From Maricaulis maris (GTDB taxonomy: Bacteria > Pseudomonadota > Alphaproteobacteria > Caulobacterales > Maricaulaceae): a stretch of 64,000 nt of DNA. Location of the stretch: assembly GCF_003634045.1 (NCBI RefSeq), contig NZ_RBIM01000005.1:248001-312000 (forward strand), in the 5' to 3' direction. Shown here one piece after another: positions 41,400-49,447 of the stretch. Every line of letters begins with the position of its first letter. Position 1 is the stretch's first letter. The notes beneath the pieces are model-generated. The model was not told where the DNA came from. It did not search any database and worked only from the letters and a program-made list of their open reading frames with translations. Made by a program: the position numbers and the translations under genes.

Positions 41400-42866
41400 T
41401 CACCTGAATGGTGGCTCGTCGAAGCTTCTCAGCTTGCGCGAGTGCAGGGCGGCGCCCTCATCGCGTTTCAGGATTTCCACCGTCTCGATCCCGGCGGCCA
41501 GGTGTTCGGACACCGAGCGCTGGTAGAAGAGATTGGCCGCGCCGGGCAGTTTCAGTTCGCCGTGCAGCGGTTTGTCCGAGACGCAGAGCAGGGTGCCATA
41601 GGGCACCCGCAAGCGCAGGCCATTGGCGGCGATGGTAGCGGATTCCATGTCGACGGCGATGGCGCGGGACTGGTTGATACGCCGGGCCTGGGCGGCATAG
41701 CGCAGCTCCCAATTGCGGTCGGCATAGGTGGCGACCGTGCCGGTGCGCAGACGTGATTTCAGGGTTTCGCCGCTATCGCCGGAGACCGAGGCAACGCCCT
41801 GTTCCAGCGCGATCTGGATTTCCGCGATCGGCGGGATCGGGACTTCCAGCGGCAGGTCCTCGTCCAGCACCGCATCATAGCGCAGATAGGCGTGGGCCAG
41901 CACATAGTCGCCGAGCCGCTGCGAGTGGCGCAGTCCGCCGCAATGGCCGATCATCAGCCAGCATTGCGGACGCAGCACGGCGAGATGGTCGGTGATCGTC
42001 TTCGCGTTTGACGGGCCGACCCCGATATTGACCAGGGTGATGCCGCGACCGCCCGGAGCGATCAGGTGGTAGGCCGGCATCTGGAAGCGGCGCCAGGGTG
42101 CGCCCTCGACCACGGCATGGGCGTTCGGCGTCGAGGCATCGACGCGCACATTGCCCGCTGCCGAAAAGGCCTCGTAGTGATTGTCTTCCTTCAGCTGGCG
42201 GATCGCCCAGGCCGTGAAGGCGTCGACATAGCGATGATAGTTGGTGAAGAGGATGAATTGCTGCGTGTCCTCATAGGGCGTGCCGGTGTAGTGGCGCAGC
42301 CGCTGCAGCGAATAATCGACCCGCGGCGCCTCGAACAGGGAGAGCGGTTTCACCGCCTCCTGTTGCATCACCTTCAGCCCGTTGGGCAGATCATCATTGA
42401 CCTTCGACAGGTCGGCATAGGGGAAATGACGCACCAGCTCGGCCGGCGTCGCCGCGTTCATGTCGAGGTCTTCGGCGCCGTCGAGCACGTAGGAGAAGGG
42501 AATTTCAGTCGCCGACGGCCCGGTCTCGATGGTGATCTCATACTGGTCGGCCAGCAGGGTGAGCTGTTCGATCAGGTAATCGGCGAACAGGGTCGGGTGG
42601 GTGATCGTGGAGGCGTAAAGCCCGGTATCGGTGAATTTGCCGAAAGCGCGGCTGATCGGCGGCGGCGGGCCGTCCGGCTCATAGGTCACGCGCAGTTCGG
42701 GATAAACAAAGGCCCCCGACCGGCGTTCTTCGGGAGATGGCGGCGGTCCGCCATCAAGGAAGCTCTTCAACGCGGTCTGGAGGCGTTCAACGGACATTTG
42801 GTAGAGCGCTTCGAGCTGCTCTACCGCTTCAGCGGGTGTCTTTGCGACCTTATAGTCTTTTTTCAT
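41400..42866 (-). CDS. amn: AMP nucleosidase
   Basis: Cleaves AMP to adenine and ribose 5-phosphate. About 488 residues, the usual size. The N-terminal domain begins TPAEAVEQLEALYQMSVERLQ as in E. coli Amn. The C-terminal nucleoside-phosphorylase-like domain has VNIGVGPSNAKTITDHLAVLRP, MIGHCGGLRHSQRLGDYVLA and AVDMESATIAANG. I took the ATG at 42866, which fits the E. coli start; an ATG at 42878 adds four residues. AMP nucleosidase is induced by phosphate starvation in E. coli, so its nearness to the phosphate locus may matter. Confidence 0.93.
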   Translation of the reverse strand: MKKDYKVAKTPAEAVEQLEALYQMSVERLQTALKSFLDGGPPPSPEERRSGAFVYPELRVTYEPDGPPPPISRAFGKFTDTGLYASTITHPTLFADYLIEQLTLLADQYEITIETGPSATEIPFSYVLDGAEDLDMNAATPAELVRHFPYADLSKVNDDLPNGLKVMQQEAVKPLSLFEAPRVDYSLQRLRHYTGTPYEDTQQFILFTNYHRYVDAFTAWAIRQLKEDNHYEAFSAAGNVRVDASTPNAHAVVEGAPWRRFQMPAYHLIAPGGRGITLVNIGVGPSNAKTITDHLAVLRPQCWLMIGHCGGLRHSQRLGDYVLAHAYLRYDAVLDEDLPLEVPIPPIAEIQIALEQGVASVSGDSGETLKSRLRTGTVATYADRNWELRYAAQARRINQSRAIAVDMESATIAANGLRLRVPYGTLLCVSDKPLHGELKLPGAANLFYQRSVSEHLAAGIETVEILKRDEGAALHSRKLRSFDEPPFR

Positions 42867-43038
42867 CGCCGCTCTCATGCCCGATTTTTCCGTCCGGATA
42901 AAGGGCAAACCAGCTATGCACGCGTCACGATGTGTGCGCCGGGCCGGCAGCGCTCGATATATTCCCTCCGCGTCCGGAGCAGTTGAACCGCGGACCCGGT
43001 CGCACCGCGAAAGCGCGCCCGGGTCCGCAGCTCCCCCC

Positions 43039-46000
43039 TTAGAACCGCCGGGACACGCCGACCCGGCCGCCGACCCCATCGGCGCCATCGACCCCGGTGG
43101 CCCAGCGCCCGGTTACATCCCCGAACACCTGCCAATTGCCGACCGCTCCGGTCAGTCGCAACCCGGCCTCTGCCCCCATGCCGGCGAGCCGTGTGCGGTC
43201 GCTATAGCCGGTGGCCAGCGTCGTGGCGCCTGAGTCACGGCGGTTAAGGTCGGCGATGGCCGTCGCTTCCAACTGCCAGTTCTCGGACAGGGATTGGCTG
43301 AGAACCGCGCCGGCCCGGACATGCAGGCTGTTCACGGCGCCCGGCGTGATCTCTCCACCCGACGACGCGTCGGTGAAGCTGTCGATCTGGGCATCGGTCC
43401 ACACCACCTGCATCAAGGGTTGCAGGCTTGCAGTGCCGGAAATGTCGAACCGTGTGCCGACCTCGACACTCGCGCCGAGTCCCTGGCTGTCGAGCTTCAC
43501 ACTGTCGAGTTCGAGGCTTCTGTCGGTCCCCCAGGCAACCAGGTCCAGATACCGGCCGCTCGAATTCGACGTCCAGCCCAGCGCAAAGCCGAGCGCGTTG
43601 GTATCAACATCGAGCTGTTCCGGTGCCAAGCCGGATTGGACCAGATCGGTGCTGCTTTGTGCCGTGTGGAACATCAGCGTGCCGGTCAGCTGGCCGTTCT
43701 CGAGCGTGGTGTTCACCAGATCGGCACCCAGCAGGATGGCGGTCTGTTCGGTGTCATAGACGACCCCACGCGCATCGCCCTCAAAGGCATCGAAGCGAAC
43801 CTCGCCCCACAGTGCGGCATCACCGGCCATCCGCGAGCTGCCACGGCGCGCGGCGCGGCCCTGCAGCAGGCTGGAGTCGAGCGCGTCGATGACGGCGGGA
43901 AGCGCAATCGCGCCCGCCGCATCCGGCGTGTAGCCCAGTGAAACCAGGCTGACCGAGGTGGTCCCGCCTGCCGCTGCGGCATGGGATTTGTCCTGGCTGG
44001 CGCTGGCACCCGAGATATCGATATCGAACACTTCCCCGCCCCAGGCGAAGGCGCCATCGGCCAGCGTGATGTCGCCATGGGCGCCAGTCACTTCGACCAG
44101 GGCTCCCTCGAAACTGCCGCCGCTGGCGGCATAGGGCGACAGGTAAAGCACGATATCGCCGGTCATCATGCCGTCGATGCGGACCTGGTCCGCCGCCAGC
44201 AGGCTGCCATTGCCGATGCCCAGATCAATGCCGATATCGAGGTCGCCGTCGACATCGCCGGTCAGGATGGCAACATCATCGCCGCCTTGGTCGAGCAGTG
44301 AGATGGTCAGGCCATCCGGCGCGAAGATGTCGCCGATGAGCTGCCCGGTGCTGGCACCATCATCAAAGAAGAGGAGGCCGGAGCGACGGTCGAAGTCAAA
44401 GACTTCCAGATCACCGCGCAGGGTGATGCCATTGCCGAGACGCAAGCTCGCATCGCTCAGACTGATTGTCGCAAGCGACCATTCGACCGGTGTTTCGGAG
44501 GCAATCACCAGGTCGGCATTCTCCGCAACATTCAACTCTTCAAACGAATTGAACTGGCTTGGGTCGATCACCCCTTCCCAGCCACTGAATTGCACCATGT
44601 CGTGGCCGTCGCCGCCCAATGTGGTGCCAAGGCCGGAAATATCGGCGCCGGCAAAGATCAGAAACTCATCGTCACCACGTCCGAACCACACATCGCCGGC
44701 AATCGAACCGGAAATGCTGAGGCGGTCGTCGCCCGGATTATAGAGGTCGCCATCGGGACCCGACACCAGCTGGTCCGCCGAGTAGAAGGCATAGCCATTG
44801 GTCGATTCAAGGTGACCGTCCGCGCCGATCGAGACGTCGGAGGACCCGGCATCGACGTAGATGCCATGACCGAACTGCTCCATGCCGGGCAGGCTGTGGT
44901 CGATCGCGCCCGATGCGCGAACATTGCCGAACACATTGATCTCGACATGGCCTGCCCCGCCGCCATCCGGATTCGTCGGGTTGGACCGGGAAATGCCCCC
45001 GATGGCGGTCGCATTGGTGCCGGTCACGGTCACATCGCCGAGCGTTGTGATATCGACCTCGGCTCCTGAACTGCCCGCACCGACAATGCCGAAGGAATAG
45101 TCACCTTCAACGGTGACATCGTTGGCCAGGATATCGACCCGACCGGTGTGGCTGGTACCAAGGATACCAGTGCTCCAATTGCCGCGGGTTGTCACCGTTT
45201 CCGTGACCCGGATCGTGACCGAGCCATTGCCGGTTTGCGCAGCGACACCACGGCCATAGTCACCAAGCGCGGTAATATTGGCCGCCCGCACGCTGACATG
45301 CGCATCATCAGCGGTCACCAGGATTGCATCTGCATAGCGCCCGGCGACACTGGCGGTCTCGACATCAACATTGATGTAACGCCCATCCAATCCGGTCGGA
45401 TCTTCCCATATGTTGCGGATCTCGATGCCGCTCGATTCCGCCCCCATCGTTGTGATTTCATTGGCCGTGACACTGACGTCGACGTCGTTGAAGATACTGA
45501 TGCCGCTGGCTTCGTCGCCGGTCGTCACGATGCTCCCGCTCGATGTCAGATCAACAGCGCGCGCGCCGACAAACATCTGGATACCATCAGACTCATCCCC
45601 TTCAGTTGCGATCGTATCGACCGAAATCTCCAAGCTGCCGGAACCCGAAGGATCCAACACGCGAATGCCGGCCGCCTGATCGCCGGACGTCAAGATGCTG
45701 TCAGCCTGGATGCCGATGGAGCTGGCGCCAAATTCCGCGCCCTCTGCGGCTTCATCAATGGTAAGATTGATGCCGATGGCCTGGTCGCCCGCCGTTGAAA
45801 TCAGACCGGCCTCGACGGCGATCTGCTCATGGCGGGCGGCGCCTTCAGCGGACGGCATGTCGGCCGCATCAATCTGGAGATCGATGCCGGTCGAGCCGAA
45901 GCCCTGGGTCTCCACACCCTGCGCAATCAGACCAATCCTGCCGCCATCCGATTCAACAAGGATGCCGGTCGACGAATCGCCGACCGTTGAAACGGCGCCA

Positions 46001-46938
46001 AAAGCGGCAAACAGATTCGAATTTTGCATGTTCAGATGGACTGCATCGGAGTCGAAGCCCGTGGTGACGACCTGCTCCACCAACATTTCCGAATAGCCGT
46101 CGATCGCTTCCACATTGAGGCCGGCGACATGTTCGCCTGCGGCCATGATCGACCCGCCTTCGATCAGGACGACCCGGCCGCCGGCCGTCACGCCGGAGGA
46201 GAACAGGCCCTCGACAGTGACTTCGCTGAAGCCGAGGCGGACTGTGTCACCGAAGACGCTGACGGCGGTCGAATTCTGGCCGGTTGTCGAAACCAGTCCC
46301 TGCAGCCCGACACTGACATCGCCCCCGCCCACGACCGAAACGGCGCCGGCAAAGTCCCCTTCCGTGCTGACATTGTCTGCCATCACGACGGCATCACCGC
46401 TGACGGCCTCCGCGACAATGGCGGCCGATCCGTTGCCGGTGGTCGAAACATCGCCGGTCTCCAACGTGATATCGCCATTGCAGGCCACAAGGTCGATCGC
46501 GCCGGCGGCGACACCTAGTGTGCTCACCCCACCGGCAAGGTCTGCGGAGATATCGCCTTCGCACGAGGTGGCGATCACGCCCGATGCCTGGTAGCCCTGT
46601 GTCGAGACCAGGCCGCCAACCGCGATATTGACGTCACCGAAGCCGAGCACTGAAATTCCGGTCGAGCGCTCGCCCTCGGTCGACACGTCGCCCGACACGG
46701 CGATGTCGACCGTGCCGTCCGGGGTTTGTGCGTCCACCCCGGGGGCATCATCGCCGGTCGTGGTCACGCTATCGACGTCGATCACGATATCGCCCGAGGC
46801 GGTATTGGCGTCGATCGCGGCTATTCCGGTCCCGACGTAATCACTGCCCTGGATGGTAATGTCCTGGGCAAAAGCCGGGCAGGCGAGTGCGGCAATCAGA
46901 GCCGTGCTGGCCAGAAATTGGCGACGGAAACATGTCAT
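43039..46938 (-). CDS. Large autotransporter with a repetitive passenger
   Basis: 1299 residues. Signal peptide (residues 1-25, ending AFAQ). A passenger of about 900 residues is built from degenerate ~38-residue repeats of the form V(S/T)T(E/T)GD-x-S-x-GI-x(6)-G-x-V-x-I, so the same short turns recur dozens of times, suggesting a long beta helix. The C-terminal ~270 residues form an autotransporter barrel ending in GGRVGVSRRF. GAGGGAT stands upstream of the chosen ATG; the in-frame extension upstream is not signal-like. An adhesin or surface-exposed enzyme is possible; no catalytic motif was seen. There are almost no cysteines in the passenger. Confidence 0.8.
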   Translation of the reverse strand: MTCFRRQFLASTALIAALACPAFAQDITIQGSDYVGTGIAAIDANTASGDIVIDVDSVTTTGDDAPGVDAQTPDGTVDIAVSGDVSTEGERSTGISVLGFGDVNIAVGGLVSTQGYQASGVIATSCEGDISADLAGGVSTLGVAAGAIDLVACNGDITLETGDVSTTGNGSAAIVAEAVSGDAVVMADNVSTEGDFAGAVSVVGGGDVSVGLQGLVSTTGQNSTAVSVFGDTVRLGFSEVTVEGLFSSGVTAGGRVVLIEGGSIMAAGEHVAGLNVEAIDGYSEMLVEQVVTTGFDSDAVHLNMQNSNLFAAFGAVSTVGDSSTGILVESDGGRIGLIAQGVETQGFGSTGIDLQIDAADMPSAEGAARHEQIAVEAGLISTAGDQAIGINLTIDEAAEGAEFGASSIGIQADSILTSGDQAAGIRVLDPSGSGSLEISVDTIATEGDESDGIQMFVGARAVDLTSSGSIVTTGDEASGISIFNDVDVSVTANEITTMGAESSGIEIRNIWEDPTGLDGRYINVDVETASVAGRYADAILVTADDAHVSVRAANITALGDYGRGVAAQTGNGSVTIRVTETVTTRGNWSTGILGTSHTGRVDILANDVTVEGDYSFGIVGAGSSGAEVDITTLGDVTVTGTNATAIGGISRSNPTNPDGGGAGHVEINVFGNVRASGAIDHSLPGMEQFGHGIYVDAGSSDVSIGADGHLESTNGYAFYSADQLVSGPDGDLYNPGDDRLSISGSIAGDVWFGRGDDEFLIFAGADISGLGTTLGGDGHDMVQFSGWEGVIDPSQFNSFEELNVAENADLVIASETPVEWSLATISLSDASLRLGNGITLRGDLEVFDFDRRSGLLFFDDGASTGQLIGDIFAPDGLTISLLDQGGDDVAILTGDVDGDLDIGIDLGIGNGSLLAADQVRIDGMMTGDIVLYLSPYAASGGSFEGALVEVTGAHGDITLADGAFAWGGEVFDIDISGASASQDKSHAAAAGGTTSVSLVSLGYTPDAAGAIALPAVIDALDSSLLQGRAARRGSSRMAGDAALWGEVRFDAFEGDARGVVYDTEQTAILLGADLVNTTLENGQLTGTLMFHTAQSSTDLVQSGLAPEQLDVDTNALGFALGWTSNSSGRYLDLVAWGTDRSLELDSVKLDSQGLGASVEVGTRFDISGTASLQPLMQVVWTDAQIDSFTDASSGGEITPGAVNSLHVRAGAVLSQSLSENWQLEATAIADLNRRDSGATTLATGYSDRTRLAGMGAEAGLRLTGAVGNWQVFGDVTGRWATGVDGADGVGGRVGVSRRF

Positions 46939-47252
46939 GGTCAGATATCCCTCATTGGCGTTGTCCGGCTGATCAGCGCGAGCGTCACCGTTCGGACAGG
47001 TCACATGACCTGGCCGCTCCAGTGAGGCATCATCACCTCGATCAGATTCCGGAATTCGAATGTGTCAGCGTCTGCCTGTCAGGCGTTCGAGCATTTGGTT
47101 CCACCTCCACAGCCATTCGCCGCGACGTCGTCGCATCAAGCATCGAATGACCGGCCAGCCCGCGACCCCCGCGAACCGCCCCTCAGATCACCCGTACAAG
47201 CTGGCATGCGCGTCGCAGGCGGGGAATACGGTGATTAACGTAGGCTGGTCGT
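46939..47252. other. Intergenic region before the autotransporter
   Basis: 314 bases between the autotransporter start and the end of the kinase gene, which is read in the same direction. It should hold the autotransporter promoter. Short reading frames exist but none has support. No terminator hairpin with a T run was found after the kinase. Confidence 0.4.
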
Positions 47253-48617
47253 TTAATTGTCCGGGCAAACCAGGCGCGCCATGACGCCATGCCCCGCTGT
47301 CGACCGGATATCGAGTTCCAGACCGCCCAGTTCGGCCAAGCGGAACATGATTGTGCTTCCCAAGCCGGAGCGGGTGATGTCACGACCGCTCGTCGCGGGC
47401 TCGCTCGTTTGATCATCCACCCGGAACCCGCTGCCATCGTCCGCGACACACAAGGCCCAACCGTTCGTCGTACGGCGCACGCCGAGGACGACACGCGTGC
47501 CACCGGAATGGGTCAGGGCATTGGCGACCAGATTGTTCATCACATGCTCCAGGACCGCCCGGTCGGCGATGAGATGGCGCCGGGTCGGCACAACACGGAT
47601 CGAAACGCCATGATGCGAGGCGAGGCTGGCGAAAGACGTGGCGAGACCGGTCAGGAGCGCGTTGACGTCGATCTCGTCCCGGCTGGCCTTCTGGTCGTGC
47701 AGGTCCAGTTGTGACAATTCCAGGATCGAGGCGATCAGGCCGGAGATATGCCGCAGGGTGAAACGCTGGCGGGCGATCATGGTCATGACCCGGTCCCACT
47801 TGCCCTCGGCCGCGAGTTCCTCGATCGCCGAGGCATTCAGATCCAGCGCATAGATGGGCTGGCGGATGTCATGCCCGGCGGCCGACAGCAGAAAGGAGGA
47901 AAAGCCGAGCGCCCGCTCGGCCGCGGCGCGCGCCTCATTGTACTTCCAGGTCAGGTAATAGCGGCGGCGGGCACTGATCGAAAAGGCGATGCTCAACACC
48001 ACGGCAAACACGCAACCGGCAAGCAGCACAATGGTTGGCCCGACGACCGGATAGGGCACCACGTCAGCCCAATAGATGACATTGGCGACATAACTGCCCG
48101 CATAGGCTGTCGAGGCGATCGCAACGCCGCGGAGCTGGGATGACAAAGCCACGCCGAGGCCTAGCATCTGGACCGACATCCAAAAGCTGTTGAACACCAG
48201 CATTTGCTCCAGCTCATAAGCGTTCGCCAGCGTATGGGGGTAGAGCGAAGACACCGTCACGCCGGTCGCCGTGGACATCATCAGCCAGATCAGGACCACG
48301 CGCCGCGGCCAGCGGTCACCATTTTGCGGTCGCGCCACCAGGAGCCAACCCCCCATGGCAAAGCCGAACAGCGCCGTCGCGATCCGCGAACCAAAAACCG
48401 GCAACAGGTAGGAAGTGTCGGTCAGATACATCAGATCGATCGTCCCTGCCGCCAGCCAGGCGATCGAGAAACCGATCAGGGTCAATCCGCTCTGGAACCG
48501 TTCATTCGGCCATGAAAAAACTAGATAATCCGCCTCGACGCCGCTATCGTCAAAACGGGCATCATGCCATCGGATTTTGAGCGTATCCTGGCCCTTCAGG
48601 TCGTCGTCGATCTTCAT
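47253..48617 (-). CDS. Membrane-bound sensor histidine kinase
   Basis: 454 residues. About six membrane segments between residues 42 and 215 form a 6TM sensor region, followed by a dimerisation domain with the phospho-accepting histidine in SAAGHDIRQPIYAL (His249) and a HATPase domain with MNNLVANALTHS (N box), a VADDGSGF G1 box and GLGSTIMFRLAEL. The signal sensed is unknown. AGGAAAT precedes the ATG. It lies divergently from the response regulator, with 57 bases between the starts. Confidence 0.85.
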   Translation of the reverse strand: MKIDDDLKGQDTLKIRWHDARFDDSGVEADYLVFSWPNERFQSGLTLIGFSIAWLAAGTIDLMYLTDTSYLLPVFGSRIATALFGFAMGGWLLVARPQNGDRWPRRVVLIWLMMSTATGVTVSSLYPHTLANAYELEQMLVFNSFWMSVQMLGLGVALSSQLRGVAIASTAYAGSYVANVIYWADVVPYPVVGPTIVLLAGCVFAVVLSIAFSISARRRYYLTWKYNEARAAAERALGFSSFLLSAAGHDIRQPIYALDLNASAIEELAAEGKWDRVMTMIARQRFTLRHISGLIASILELSQLDLHDQKASRDEIDVNALLTGLATSFASLASHHGVSIRVVPTRRHLIADRAVLEHVMNNLVANALTHSGGTRVVLGVRRTTNGWALCVADDGSGFRVDDQTSEPATSGRDITRSGLGSTIMFRLAELGGLELDIRSTAGHGVMARLVCPDN

Positions 48618-48674
48618 CAATTTCCTGTTCCCGGTGCCGCGAAACAGTCGCCAGTAGTAGAGCCAATCGACCAT

Positions 48675-49322
48675 ATGCCAAGCGATCAATCGACAATTGC
48701 CGACACGTCGCCCATCAGCCTTGTGGTTATCGACGACCATGCCCTGGTCCGCGACGCGATCGCCACCGTGGTCGAAATGAGTGATCATTTGACGCTCGAT
48801 GGTGAAGCAGCCGATGGCCGCAGCGGGCTTGATCTGATCGAGCAACGCCAACCTGATATAGCCCTGGTCGACTTCTCCCTGCCCGACATGACCGGGGTCG
48901 ATGTGATTGCGCAGGCCCGGGCCAAGAACAGCCGGACACGCTTCCTGATCCTGACCGGGTCGCCGCTCGATTCGCGCGAACGGCGACAGCTCGCCGGCAT
49001 CGCGGATGGCTTTCATCACAAGGAAAACGGCCGCACCGCCCTGCTTGCGGCCATCAAGCAGACCTTGGCCAGTCCGCGTCCGCCGGAGCCCCCGAATACG
49101 GATGAGGCAAATGAGGCCTTGCTCAAAGCCGGCCTGCTGACGGACCGTGAACGCGATGTCGTGCGGGAGATCGCTCGCGGACGCAGCGTCGAACTCATCA
49201 GCGAACGGCTGGGCATCACCACAGCGACCGTCCGCAAGCATCGCGAAAACATCATGTACAAGCTCGGCGTCACCTCCTCGACCCAGCTGGTACGCACGGC
49301 GATGCAGATCGGCCAGTACTGA
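48675..49322 (+). CDS. Response regulator of the NarL/FixJ type
   Basis: 215 residues. Receiver domain with IDDH (Asp20-Asp21), phosphorylated Asp66 in LVDFSLPDMTG, and a Thr in LTGSP. C-terminal LuxR-type helix-turn-helix with LTDRERDVVREIARGRSVELISERLGITTATVRKH-like spacing and MYKLGV. Presumed partner of the divergent kinase. The ribosome site is weak, and the start was chosen because it directly precedes the receiver domain. Confidence 0.88.
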   Translation: MPSDQSTIADTSPISLVVIDDHALVRDAIATVVEMSDHLTLDGEAADGRSGLDLIEQRQPDIALVDFSLPDMTGVDVIAQARAKNSRTRFLILTGSPLDSRERRQLAGIADGFHHKENGRTALLAAIKQTLASPRPPEPPNTDEANEALLKAGLLTDRERDVVREIARGRSVELISERLGITTATVRKHRENIMYKLGVTSSTQLVRTAMQIGQY

Positions 49323-49447
49323 ACTGCCATCGCCGCCGCCCAGACTGTCAAAACTCGTATCCAGCCACATTCAGACGTTGGCTATCGACGCCTGAACGGA
49401 TATGCACGCCGGTTGCCCGGCAAGGGCCGCGATACGGAGAGTTCAAC

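Noticed and set aside
47005-47252. Small minus-strand frame of about 33 codons before the autotransporter
   Set aside because: No ribosome site and no conserved features; short frames of this size are expected by chance.
48618-48674. Extension of the histidine kinase and of the response regulator into each other
   Set aside because: Longer starts exist in both frames but would make the two genes overlap head to head; the chosen starts fit the domain boundaries, and the kinase start also has a ribosome site.
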